This document shows positions 12,601 to 25,867 of a DNA stretch of 64,000 bases, one piece after another (within the stretch, counting starts at the first letter, position 1; every line of letters begins with the position of its first letter). The notes under the pieces are model-generated. The model was not told the DNA's origin, searched no databases, and was given only the letters and a program-made list of their open reading frames with translations. Source of the stretch: Xiphydria camelus (taxonomy: Eukaryota > Arthropoda > Insecta > Hymenoptera > Xiphydriidae); contig OY783191.1 in NCBI GenBank assembly GCA_963678675.1, forward strand, positions 9,979,995 through 10,043,994. Reading direction: 5' to 3'. The position numbers and the translations under genes are program-made.

Positions 12601-15600
12601 GAATCACATCTAAGTTATTCCTGAGAAAAAACCACTAACTTAAAGAATGCCATATTTAATTATTCTTTTGTCTTTTATTTTTGCAAAAGTAATAGTGGCA
12701 TGAGAAAAAGTGATGCCACCTTTACTTTTGTAAAAAATAAAAGACAGTAATTAACTACACGGTAAAAGAGTGGAACCAAAAAAATTACTTTTTCGTCATC
12801 AAAACATTTAGTTCACTCTTCCTCGGTCAGCAGTTATCACGTAACAATGGCGCGCTCTTCAGCTTCTTTTTAAAGGTTCAAAACTGAACCATAATCATTA
12901 GACTTAATATATTCTCAATAGATAGTGCTACATAACACATAGGACCGAGATTTGGATATGTCCAAGGTGCGACACCTTCTCCTATCATATGTGGACAATT
13001 TCTCCATGTATGTCCATTTCTGGGGTTTAATATATGATTACATTTGACCGTATAGAGAGCCAGTACGAGGATAGGTTACTTATGGAACGCGTGAGTGCGA
13101 GTGAGTACACACAGTGACTGTATAAGAGCCTCTCTGTTGCACACAATTTTATGAATAATTCGAGATAAAGAAGTTTTTATTCCGTCACCGTATGTTCTCA
13201 CTCGCACTCACACGTTCCCTAGGTATCCCATCCTCGTCTTATAGGTACTGTCTTCGTATAATCATGTATGGAAAGATACATGATCATGTACGAATACATA
13301 CAAACCTATATGGATACCTATATATGGATAATTTTTTCCGGGGTTGTAAGTAGGAAGTTATTTTTTCTTCAAAATCGACAGATTCAACATTGCAGACGAA
13401 CAATTGAAATGTTATTAAAATTGTTTCAATCAGGTTAACAATTTCAATCTAACGCAAATGTTTCAAATTCAAAACAGCAACTCCAAACGGTTCAAATTGA
13501 AAAATTCATCAATCAGAATCTTTATGACATTTCGCACGTTAATACGTCACTTTGAACGTAACTTCCGTGAGGTGAGGTTCAAAGTTAATGAATAGAAAAT
13601 GTCTTATGTATATTTAATAATATATAATCTGTATACATTTAAGATACGTTAAGAAGTTAATCGGACTCGTCTATTAAAAAATTTTAATTACATATTTCAG
13701 TACAATATTCTACAAAATATGAATTCTAACATAATGTTATTCGTACATGTAATTCATTTAGGGACATTTTTTGATTAATTATACATTTCGATATTTAATC
13801 TTATATGTACTGCAGTAATTAATATACGCGTACTAACTTCCTCTTTTTTCTCATATTAGGCAGTAAATACGCGCAATAGAAGGTTGGAACTTCGTTTCAG
13901 ACCAAATGACGGTTATAGTAAACCAGCTTGTGGGGATAGACATGCCACTGCAGGATTTTTACTGCTGGTTCGCGTTAAAAAGAAGGGAGTGAAAAATGAG
14001 AATGAAAACCTGAAAGAAGGAAGTATAAAAACGGATGTTATAGAAGTAATGAACACCGATCCTGCATGTGTCGATAGTGACCATGATCCGATTGAAAAAT
14101 CTAGTGCAAATATAGATAATAATTTGAAAATATGCACAAAACTCGTGAACAGTCAATGCATTATAGATAGTGAAAGTAATAACACAGATAAAAATAAAAA
14201 ACTGTCTTCAAATGGTTTAGTACAGAAAGTACAAAATTCTAACGTAGAACCAAATGATGATTCAGTTAAATATTTCGAGAAAAACGTAAAATCATCCAAA
14301 CAAGATAGCGTAATATCGGTTTTCAAAGAAAATGTATGCACGAATACAAACTCAAGTACGAACGCCAATCCAAACGATCATGAAATGAATGTGAGAAATG
14401 TGAAAGAAAATATCAGACCGACGTTTGAGAAGAATAAGTACGAAGATTTATCACAGGATAATAATTATACACTACCAAAATTGAAAGTCCTTGGTCGAGT
14501 GGATTCGGAATTTAGATTTACTAGTAAGTCCTTTTTAAAAATATATTTAATTTATTCGATTAATAATTATTTGAGTTCTTAATCTTGACTCAATGAAGAC
14601 TAATTTACTCGTATTTTTTAATTTAGGTCATATTTTGTTTAAATTCCATCTAACAAAAAATGAATAACTAAAAAGATGGTTTCAAAAGTATTTATATTTT
14701 ATACTTATGTATGTAAGTATTTTATTTGGAATGTGAAACATATAAGAAGAATTATTAATGTAATAGAATTTTTATTTTATCCATTATAGCAATAGAAAAA
14801 AATATGTGATTTTCATCTTGAATTGAATGAACGTATACAGTATGTCCAAGGGCAAAGAATACAAACAAAAACCTGTAGTTTTATGTTGATTCCCGTAGCA
14901 CATTTTCGAGATTAAAACTACGTGTCTCTGTGTATTTTGCTCTTGGACATACGTGTACATACTGTGAACATATAAGTTTTATGAAGGTTTAAGCAATGTA
15001 AACGACAATCCTGCGTCATCTCCGATCTTGATGCTACTTTTTTAATTTAGAGTTTATCGAAAAAAAGAAGAACCTTTCCTTTTTTTTTTATAAATGTAGA
15101 ATGTTGGTTTAAGTTATTATATTTTAAAAACTAAAAAGATTTTGTAATTAAGCTTTCTTCGTATCTAGTTTCGTTTTCGAGAAATAGCATTTAAAGTGGA
15201 GTCAAGCCATGTCAAGTCGGACTCGAAATTTCCACTAAATCGCGGATTTCGAAAATAATAACTCTATTACGAAGGGAGTATGGCACTTACGTTACCGTAT
15301 TAATAATTCGTGAAAATTCCGTTATTTGTTAATGTTATTAACAATCAAACTTTGAAGCGCGATTAAAATGAAAAATAGTTTTCTCTTAAACTACTTTAGA
15401 CAATTACTTAAAATTTTGCACACTGATAAAGCAATGTTTACACTATCGAATAAATATTTGCTTGAGGTGAAATTGTTTAAAAAAATGAATTTTGCATTAA
15501 TTTTTTTAAAACAATTGCAATTTTTCATGCGTTCTTCACGCTATAAAAAAATGGAACTTACATAAATTCATGCGGCAAACGTTGGCCTTTTATAATCTGC

Positions 15601-18600
15601 AAAGAGAACTTTGTACTTTTTCTCCATTCCGGAGATACGAAATTGTTTGTTACGCGGTGCGCTCGTAGATCGCGCGGCGCGCTCCGCTACTGGCGTCCGC
15701 GGCATCTTGATGGCCGCGCAAACTTGAGCAAAAACCGTTTGAACTTGCATGAACATGATTTTCCGAGTTTGGCAAACATACACAGTTTTCTTGTCAGTTT
15801 GCTGATGGTGCTCGTGCGGTATACTTGCGTAAAAACTATTCGGTGTTTCAATATCATTAAGTGAAAATGGTTCGACCGAAGGAATGTTGTAATCCTTTGA
15901 AAAAGAAAGGTCATAATTGTGTTCGTCATAAGTTGTTCCTCGCGCGTTACCGCCAAGTGGAATAAAAAATTCGAAGAATACATTGATCGATATATTTGTC
16001 AGATATGTCGTAAAGACATGTATAATGATGTTAAAATTGCTTCAAATGTAGAAAATGAAGACCCAAGCACGAAGTGAGTTTACTAATTACACAGGTTTAC
16101 AAAAAAAAAAGTCCGGACTATTTGACCATGGTATTCCGAGGTATTTTTGCGTCCTGAATCCGATCCCGAGGTAATCTGAGCCCCATCACGTCAGAAAAAT
16201 GAGATTTCAAGGTCATTTAGAGGTTAAAATGACCATTTTTTGGAACTGGATCCGGGACAATTTCTCAAGCGACCTGTTGAGTTGGAGGGTAGCTGTTTAG
16301 GTCTTGAATACCTTCCAAACATTGGAATGGAGTCCTAAATCTCGACCGGGACTATCACAGAACCACCCCAGTGGATAAAATGTTGCCATGATCGTTGTAT
16401 CTCGCGGATTACGATCTCCCTGTCAAGGCATCCAATTTCGGCGATCCGTTCACTGTGACAGTGGACCCAGCACTGACCGTAATGGCCTTAGAACCGTGGA
16501 GTCATGCTCTGGGTGCTGCTCAGGGCAGTCCCATTTCCTTATTTATTTATTTCGAAATCTCGTTTTTCTGACGTGATGGGGCTCAGATGACCTCGGGATC
16601 GGATTCAGGACGCAAAAATACCTCGGAATACCATGGTCCGGTCAAATAGTCCGAACTTTTTTTTTGTTGTAAACCTGTGTTATTTTTATATTTTATTGTA
16701 TAATTAATTGCTATACTGTAACACCTTCTTTAATAGTGAACCACGAATAAACTTCCAAGTAATTATAACTGTTCACTGTTCAAATCCAATATTTACATTC
16801 AGCTAAAAATTCAATTCGTTCCCTGGAAGGTATTACAGTATAGCAATTAATTATCGGCATTAACTATCTTGGGTCTTGGGTGCTTGGGTCTTCATTTTCT
16901 ACATTTGAAGCAATTTTAACATCATTATACATGTCCTTACGACATATTTGACAAATATATCGATCAACGTATTCTTCGAATTTTTTATTCCACTTGGCAG
17001 TAACGCGCGAGGAACAACTTATGACAAACACAATTATGACCTTTCCTTTTCAAAGGATTACAACATTCCTTCGGTCGAACCATTTTCACTTAATGATATT
17101 GAAACACCGAATAGTTTTTAAGCAAGTATACCGCACGAGCACCATCAGCAAACTGACAAGAAAACTGTCTATGTTTGCCAAACTCGGAAAATCATGTTCA
17201 TGCAAGTTCAAACGGTTTTTGCTCAAGTTTGCGCGGCCATCAAGTTGCCGCGGACGCCAGTAGCGGAGCGCGCCGCGCGATCTACGAGCGCACCGCGTAA
17301 CAAACAATTTCGTATCTCCGGAATGGAGAAAAAGTACAAAGTTCTCTTTGCAGATTATAAAAGGCCAACGTTTGCCGCATGAGTTGATGTAAGTTTCATT
17401 TTTTTATAGCATGAAGACCGCAAGAAAAATTGCAATTGTTTTAAAAAAATTAATACAAAATACATTTTTTAAAACAATTTCACCTCAAGCAAATATTTAT
17501 TCGATAGAGTAAACATTGCTTTATCAGTGTGCAAAATTTCAAGTAATTGTCTAAAGTAGTTTAAGAGAAAACGATTTTTCATTTTAATTGCGCTTCAAAG
17601 TTTGATTGTTAATAACATTAACAAATAACAGAATTTTCACGAAATATTAATACGGTAACGTAAGTGCCATATTCCCTTCGCAATAGAGTTATTATTTCGG
17701 AAATCCGCGATTTAGTGGAAATTTCGAGTCCGACTTGACATGGCTTGACTCAGTGTCTTTTGGAAGTGTGAGTGCGTACACTTAAACCAAAATTGTACGT
17801 CTATAAAAAGAAGGAATGGTTCATTTTTTCGAATGAACTTCAAATTAATGAAGTAGCATCAAGATAGGTGATGACGCAGTGTTTCCCAGTTGGTTCGTTT
17901 TCGTTGTGAACACTTTCATGAACTTTGTACTATTCACCCGAAATTCATAGCAAATAAAAAATCTGAGCAGCTGTTTCTTATACATTTTTTAACGCTGAGA
18001 ACGATCCCGTAGTCAAAATTAGCCTTTGACGTCTAGTACTAAAAATATGTTCATTTAAATATTGCAAAAAAACGTTTCTGCGACATTCAATTTCATTTTA
18101 CTAAAAAATGTGTAGTGGTAGCCAAATTTTTCACACGGAATCATTTCCAGGGTCAAAAAATCTATAAGAATCACTTATTGTTAGTCAGGTTCTTGATCGA
18201 GATTCAGTGTAAGACTATATTATTATCTATCTTTATTATAAGTTTATTCGTCGAAATTTTTATAAACGTTCATTATTTTTAATCTCTAATTTTTAGTTTT
18301 TATCTAGTTAAGTCTATTGACTCAAGTATTTGCTATATTTCGAAAAACATGTTTAAGTGATCATTAACCCACATAGCATATGAAGTTCCATAAATATTCT
18401 TAAAATGTTTGTATCCTTTTATTGCGTTTGAAATATTTTCATAACGTTTCATAAACGTTTTTTTTTTGAAGCACTTTATTTGAAATATTTCTGAAATGTC
18501 CTAGAGGTGTATTTTCTAAAACATGTCTACTGAAACGTTTCAAAAATTTATATTCATAATCTTGTCAATTGATCATATAAATGCTTCATTTTGAAAGGGA

Positions 18601-21600
18601 TAATAAATCCATATTACAAATATTTATGTAGGCCTTCATTTGTACACTATTATAGAGCGAATAAATACCTCAAACTTTCAAATACATTGCAACCAACTTT
18701 AAAAAAATATTGTTAATATAACATTACATTAATGGAGATGCTACCATAATTCTAAAATGATGGAACTAAATAGTAATAAGCAAATTAATGAATGGAGAAA
18801 TTGTTATACAGATTACAGGCTATTTAGTATAGGGTAAAATTATTACAAATTTGAAAACTACTAGGTAGTTCTGTGGTCAAAGCTTCGGTCTCCTCGGTCG
18901 GACGTTAAGTCATACTTATTCGAGCGTTCATATAAATTTCGATTACCGTTAACATTTTTAAAAAACCTTTTTATTTTGTAATTGATCGATTTAGCTGATT
19001 TAATATCGTAAATTCAGATTTAAAATGTTATAAAAGTTTGAGCGAGCGAATTTTCCAATTTTGAAATCAGGCGGAAGTTTTGAAATTGCTAATTCTAAAT
19101 TTGTAGTTTGATATATCTATAAAATTTAGAATAGTTGACTTTTGAGAGCTCCCTATAAGAGGTTTCTGCAAGTCAGCTGCAAGCTTTGTACCAGATATAT
19201 TGCAACAGTAATTATTTGCAAATTTTGTAAGATCTGTTCAAAAATATGCTGAAATTTTGTCATATGAAAGTTTGTGCGAAGAAAAAATGTAAGTTGTTTT
19301 TTAGATTTTTTTGCAAGATTGCTGAAATTCTGTCGTATAATAGCTTATATAAGAAAAAATGCAAGTTTTTAGGAAGAAGCTTTCATAAGACTACTGGATA
19401 AGTGCTTTCCGTAGATAACTTGTAGCCGACTTTGGTTACTAGGGAATGTATAGCATATTGTACACCTAGAGACAAAATATCCGCTCGACGTGAACGAGGC
19501 TTCCCATGCAGTCATACAATGTGTAGATCTATACCTATGTTATACCTAGTCTTCCTACCAAAGACCAAACATAAAAACTTATTTTTTCCTTTTTCTGGCT
19601 ATCCATAGAAATATCTTAACGAATTTTTTCGCCTCGTATTTCAGAGTTTAAAGAAGACAAAAATAAATTTCAAACATACTGCATTTGGTTCAGAATATCA
19701 ATTTCGTCATCGAAATTATGGATTGTATATCTCGACCCTACTTTCCCAACTAATTCTAGATCCAAGTTTCGTTTATTTAGTTTCTCTAGTACCTATATTA
19801 TCGTTATCATTTTTAGGTTTATGCGATTTCCAGTATTTATCCATCACACCAAAAATGACAAATCCCAAAGAAAATGAGTGCATATACGACTCGCTTTTTC
19901 CGGTAAACATACCGCCCTACAGATGGCTGGAGAACAAAGTACCTTTTTTCTTACCACCAGCTGCGTTCAGCAGAATGGGGAATGTGCAACAATACGTGCC
20001 AAAAACCGAAACAGATGCTCTCCCGGGAAATATCATTGGAAAGACGAGGAAGCGACGAAATGCCGGATTTCCGAGCTTCATACATTTCTTAACACCCAAT
20101 GTCCCAACGGAATCTCCAAAAGGTATAGAAACCGCAATGAGAGTGAAGTTCCTTCAAAAAGTTCACTTGGAACGAGTTCGCAAAATGTTTGAACAGCGAC
20201 CAATTTGGTCCAAAAATGCTCTCATGTACGAGACAAAGTTCATGGCAGAGCAACTTAAAATTTTACTGCCGTCGGTCGCGTATTACTTTATGACTGGCCC
20301 CTGGCGAATAATGTGGGTAAAGCTCGGATACGACCCAAGGAAAGATCCTTCGGCAAGGAAGTATCAAACTCTGGATTATAGATTGAAAGCTATGCGTAAG
20401 TTAATATTTCAATAAAGTATGCATGGGGTTGGGACATGAAATTTGTTTATCTTATGGAAAAAATTTTACATATATCTACATGGTGTTTTCGAGGATGCTT
20501 GACATACCGTGTGATTTCGAGGATGGTGATCATAGGCAATATGCGCAAGTGAGAACACCTGGGTGAACGCATAAGGCCCAGCGCCCACTATGTGACTGTT
20601 TTGAGACAAAGGTTGCAAATCAGTTGAGCTTGCTGTTTTCTAACCTCGGCAGCGTATAGAATTGTTGATCCGTATACGAGTCGATTCGAATGAAACTAGT
20701 TTGCAATTATCACAAATCGGTTGTACGCGACCATGTTTCCGCGGTCGCAGTTGCGTTGCAGTTTAAAGTTGCCCCGAATCTCAAGGTGCTCACCATCAGC
20801 GTGGCGGTATATTTCGGGTACAAGATTCTTTCGGCATTCGATAAAAAGCTATAAACTTTCTATCTGTCTGCGGGCCGGTTTTACAAACATAGTATAGCGC
20901 TATACCGCGTTCATCCTGTGTTTGTAAAACCGGCTCTGAGACAGTTCTTCTGCTTCTACGAACAGCCTAGAATTCAAATTTTCCCTTATGTATGGATGGA
21001 CCCAGTACTCCCTCTGTGTCCTGTACAGTCTGCGGTATTGATAATAATCAATGATGTCTTCCTCGTCTGATTCTGAATATTCAGAATTTGACATTGTAAA
21101 AATTTAGCTGCACTGCTACACCAACTGATTAAAACTGATTCATAATGAGTCGCATCCGTGTGCGCGCGCCGAAGTTTCATTTTGGTTTTAAATGTATGGT
21201 TGTAGAATAAACTAGTTTGTAACCTTCGTCTCAAAACAGTCGCACCGTGGGCGCTGGGCCTAAGAGTTTCTCTGTCGCACACTCAAACTGGACAAGTCTA
21301 GGGAAATGTGCAACACAGAGATTCTTATGCATTTACCACATGAAGAGTAGAAGTGAAAAACCGGCTCAGTGCCTAAAAGCAATGTACTACTGGATATTTA
21401 TGAAAATAGAATCTATTTCTCCGGTTCATTACAAATTTTTTTCCAAATGTCCCAACCCCATTCCCTTACCACAACTTGTACAATAAGATATCTGTATTCG
21501 TCACTTTACTTATTTCGTTACCATAGATGGCTTAGAGTCTACGGTGAAATGTAAACGGAGCTACTCAAATTATATGTTGCCGTACAAGTCTGCTCCAATT

Positions 21601-24600
21601 TCAAAACCAAAGACAACTGTACTAACCTCAAACTTAAATTCGAAGCAAAGTTTGAAAAAAGAGCGCCATCTCAAGGAAAATATCTACATTTACCGAGAGG
21701 GTGTAGTGCCGCCGTCGCGACAAATGTTTTATCAGGTACACTTAATATTAAATATCACAGCATGTCCGAGATCAAAGTATACAACGGGATCCGTAGTTTT
21801 ATGTTGATTTCCGTAGTACAAATACAGACATTATTGATGTTGATGTATATGTAGGGCATTTGGCAACATGCGTCATGATACGCGAAAAATTGTGCATGCG
21901 TAGTTTCAATATCGAAAAATTATTACGGTAATCAATATAAAACTATGGGACCCTTTATATTATATACTAGCAGCCCGTCCCGGCTTCGCACGGGTAGATT
22001 GTGGATTGATTTTGTCCGTCCACCATTGTTTAAATACATTTTTAATACAAAACTTTTAGTATTTTTCCCGGGCTACGCAATGGTCATATTGGATTTGACC
22101 TTGACCATGACCTTCAAGGTTATATCGAGGTCAAATTAATTTTTTTTCACGTTCAAATGTGTCCTTGACCATTTTTTTCATGTTACCTTTATTGTCAGCG
22201 GAGGTCAAATTTAGGTCAAGTATAGTTCGACTTTTTGAACACCCTGTATAAGATTTAATAACTCAGAAACCTTCGCGGATATGCGTCCAACTGTTCCCCA
22301 AATTTTCATCGCAATCGGATGAACGGTTTAGGAAGGCATAATAATCATCCGTACCGGTACTTTTTGAATACCCTGTATAAGATTTACTAACTCAGAAACC
22401 TTCGCGGGCATGCGTCCAACCATTTCCCAACTTTTCATCGCAATCGGATGAACGGTTTAGGAAGGCATAATAATCATCAGTACCAGTACTTTTTGAACAC
22501 CTTTTATAAGATTTACTAACTCAGAAACCTTCGCGGACATGCGTCCAACCATTCCCCAACTTTTCATCGCAATCGGATGAACGGTTTAGGAAGGCATAAT
22601 AATCATCAGTACCGGTACTTTTTGAACACCTTTTATAAGATTTACTAACAATAAGAAACCTTCGTGGGCATGCGTCCAACCATTCCCCAAAGTTTCATCG
22701 CAATCGGATGAACGGTTTAGGAAGGCATTTGATATTACCTTAAAGGTCACGGTCAAGGTCAAATCCAATACGACCACTGGGTAGCCAAGGGAAAATCCTT
22801 AAAGTTTTGTATTAAATATTTTTCTCTAAAATGTTTTCCCGCTGAGATAATCGGCCGTACCGGGACTTTTTCAACACCCTGTATAAGATTTACTAACTCA
22901 GAAACCATCGCAGGCATGCGTCCAACCATTTCCCAAAATTTCATCGCAATCGGATGAACGGTTTAGGAAGGCATACGAGACATACAGACAGACAGACAGA
23001 CAGACAAACATTCATTTTTATATATATATAGATGAGTACTTTACTCTCGGATATACTGTATTGCGTTATAGCGAAACTCCCTCGGTCTACGAGGGTTATT
23101 TGAAAAGTTTCCGGCCTTTAGAAAAACACATATTTCAAGGTAACAAAATTTATTTCTCAACATAGTCTCCTCGTAACTTGATACATTTAATCCATCGTTT
23201 CTCCCAACCCCTCAAGCCGTTAGAAAAAATTCTTTTTATCCACCTGAAAAATACCGGTTTACAGCATTTCCTACCTCGGCATTTGTTCCAAATTTTTTCC
23301 CCCCAAGAAATTTTAGATCCAGATTTCATCGACAGTTATCAAACATCGCAAAAATTCAGCTGGATTTTTTTTATACAGCTCAAGGTACTCCCGCGACATG
23401 TCAAGCCGTACGCGCTTTTGGTCCATTGTCAACAAACGCAACACCCAGCGCGCGCATAATTTTCTCATACTCAAATCCTCATGCAAAATCCTGTGCACCC
23501 GTTCATCTGATATCTTACAACCCTCAGCAATCTCCTTCACGGTCAATCGACGAGCTTTCATCACAGCTTCATGCACTGAGTTCACAATTTCGTCAGTTGA
23601 AACAGTTTTTGGGCGCCCAGAACGTTCATCATCAAAAATGCTGGTACGGCCACGTTTGTACTTAGCCACCCAATGTTTGACGGTTGTGTACGAAGGAGAC
23701 ACTTCACCGTATACTGAGTCTACTCGTCTTATATTTCCTGAGTTTTTTTTCTTTCAAATAAAGGAACTTGATCACTGCGTGATACTCGATTTTCTCCATT
23801 GTCGACAGAAAACATCTGCCAACTTTATAAAAGTGCCCTGAGCAAAGTACTGATTGGAATGACTTGAAATTTTTATGGGATACATGTGAAGGGCTTATTG
23901 GAAAAACGTGACAAGCCAAACTCTATTCAGAAATAAACAGTTTACTTTGTAGTAGTCCCCTGCATTTTCTTTTAATACTTTAAGATTGTAGACGTTAATA
24001 TATGAACTAGAATACATCTGTTAAAAACATTGAGGGGTTATATTAATCAAATGCTAATATAATAGGCGGAGCTAATTGATCTAAGTGCAAAAATTCCATG
24101 ATTTCGGATTTTTTCTAGAAAATGATGTATGCGCCAAGGCCAATGCAGGGCTATAAGATTTAACTGCCAATGCGCTTTCCTTTTCATTGTATAAGCCGTC
24201 AAAAGGTGGTCAAATGTCAGTTTTGTTTCACTGATGGGCAGTTTTTCTTATTTTCCTGGGAAAAATGTTTTTGGCACTTTTTGTTAGATCAATTAGCCCC
24301 GCCACTCTACAAATATGTATTTTACAGACTTTTTTAGAACTTCAAAGTTCGTCTTCTCAATAAAATGATTTTGTGGCTTATCACGTTTTTCCAATAAGCC
24401 CTTCATGTATCAACGCCAATTATCGGATGATAGCAAGTATTAAATTATATCATAACTGCTTATCAATATGGCCGGAAACTTTCCAAATTACTCTCAGTTT
24501 TTCGGAAAATGTGCATGCCGCCGTTTCCACGATGTATACTGGTCTGGCCTTTATGGATATCATGTTCACTGTGCCGACATAATTTTTTGAACATCCATAA

Positions 24601-25810
24601 AGGCCAGACCAGCATTGTATCGTGGAATAGCGGCATGCACATCACGCAGGGTCTGCGTGACCGGCCGCTCGGCAAATCTCGCATCACGCACATGCTGCGT
24701 GACCGGCAGTGAAGGTGTTAACTCGCTTAGCTTTAAATTCTGTCGTGTGTATTTCTTTATCTATGTAGTTTATCTTCTCTCTTCTGTCGCACTTTCGTCC
24801 CATAATACCAATTCCAAAAAGCCTCAAATTACTTCTCGCAAAGTAACGAATGGTTGTGTTTCACGTGTGCTTCATGGTTAAGCAAGATTGCTTGATCACC
24901 ACAGAGTGAATATCTCTTCATTCCAAGCTACGCGAGGTTACATTTATGTATGTGAAGTTAGTCTCATTTTTCCTCCCCCTGAAGCTTGAAAAATGAAAAT
25001 TTTTATCTACGATTCGTTTGCGATTCTGTTATTCATAATTTCTCTCTATTTCTTTTTGTTTACTCCTCCAGCCTTCAGAAGATATAGCCAAGGCAAAGGA
25101 ACACATACGATCCTTATGAAATGGCTTTCGGTGGAATTTTTCAATTTCTTTATATTTTATAGTTTATGAGGTCCTAATCAAAAGTTATCACAAGTACGAC
25201 CCTGCCAAATGAACAGTTTTTGCTCTGCAATTATTTTCAGCTATTAATACCGCTCAAAGGGCGTGCGTATATCGCGAGTTTACGAATCATCAAGTCAGTA
25301 AGAAGTGAAGAGATGAAAATCTTAAATATCGAGTTGATGCAAAAGTTCGTCCCGTTTTCATCAGTAGAAGGCATTGCATCGGAAAACCAAAGTGCTATCT
25401 ACTTCACATGTGTGAAGTTTTAGTATTATTTGATAGTAGGAATTTCAGAGAATATTTGGGGAAAAAAGTGTGTCATTTTTTTTTTTAATTGTGTTAAGCA
25501 TTACAAGTGGCAGAAAATAAGGAGCATTTTCGACATATTACGCCTTTTAGTCTCTGAAAGGGCAAGAATGCTTCGAGTACGCAAAAAAAAATATAGGTGT
25601 ATTAGGGGGCATCCGCCCCCTACTCGCTTCGCTCGCCAACCCCCGGCTCGCTTTGCTTGCCAACCCCCGACCGATAGCATACTGCATTTGGTTGACGGCC
25701 TACGCGCCGGTAGGCAATTGGTGGGGGGGACGGGGTTTTGGGTCGGACGGTTGGTCGTCGACTCAAGAAAAGGAAGAGGGGAGGAAGGGCAGGAAAAGGA
25801 GGGGGGAGGA

Positions 25811-25867
<57 letters not shown>

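Larger units (their letters stand above)
15008..17881. mobile_element. 2.9-kb near-palindromic foldback element in GTF3C5 intron 3
   Basis: The left arm (about 15008-16078) and right arm (about 16870-17881) are inverted copies with small indels. The arms begin 'ctgcgtcat..c.atcttgat'. Each arm holds the same coding remnant. The loop contains a 590-bp Harbinger-like MITE (16090-16679) and about 190 bp of unique DNA. The ORFs 15643-15864, 15687-15983, 16994-17263 and 17086-17382 are mirror pairs produced by the inversion. Confidence 0.85.
20575..21260. mobile_element. PIF/Harbinger element, deleted (686 bp, TAA TSD)
   Basis: TIRs start 'ggcccagcgcccac' and extend inward ('tgactgttttgagaca'). 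TAA flanks both ends (20572-20574, 21261-21263). Inside, on the minus strand, is the N-terminal part of a Harbinger-type transposase. A 61-bp palindrome (20874-20934) interrupts the element just after that ORF part. Confidence 0.88.
23090..24497 (-). mobile_element. Mariner element with internal deletion and nested insertion
   Basis: TIRs of about 28 bp ('cgagggttatttgaaaagtt' at the left, inverted with mismatches at 24470-24497) flank a minus-strand mariner transposase pseudogene. TA precedes the left TIR. A second element is inserted in the 5' leader at 23881-24409. With that removed the mariner is about 880 bp, against about 1.3 kb for a full-length one. Confidence 0.85.

Noticed and set aside
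15643..17382. Mirror ORFs of 62-98 codons
   Set aside because: Antisense or shifted readings of palindrome arms. The only meaningful frame is the short 'ECCNP...CQICRKD' one.
19723..19816. Extra N-terminal residues on the GTF3C5 exon 4 ORF
   Set aside because: The hydrophobic stretch is intron read-through; the acceptor at 19815-19816 gives the correct phase and homology starts immediately after.
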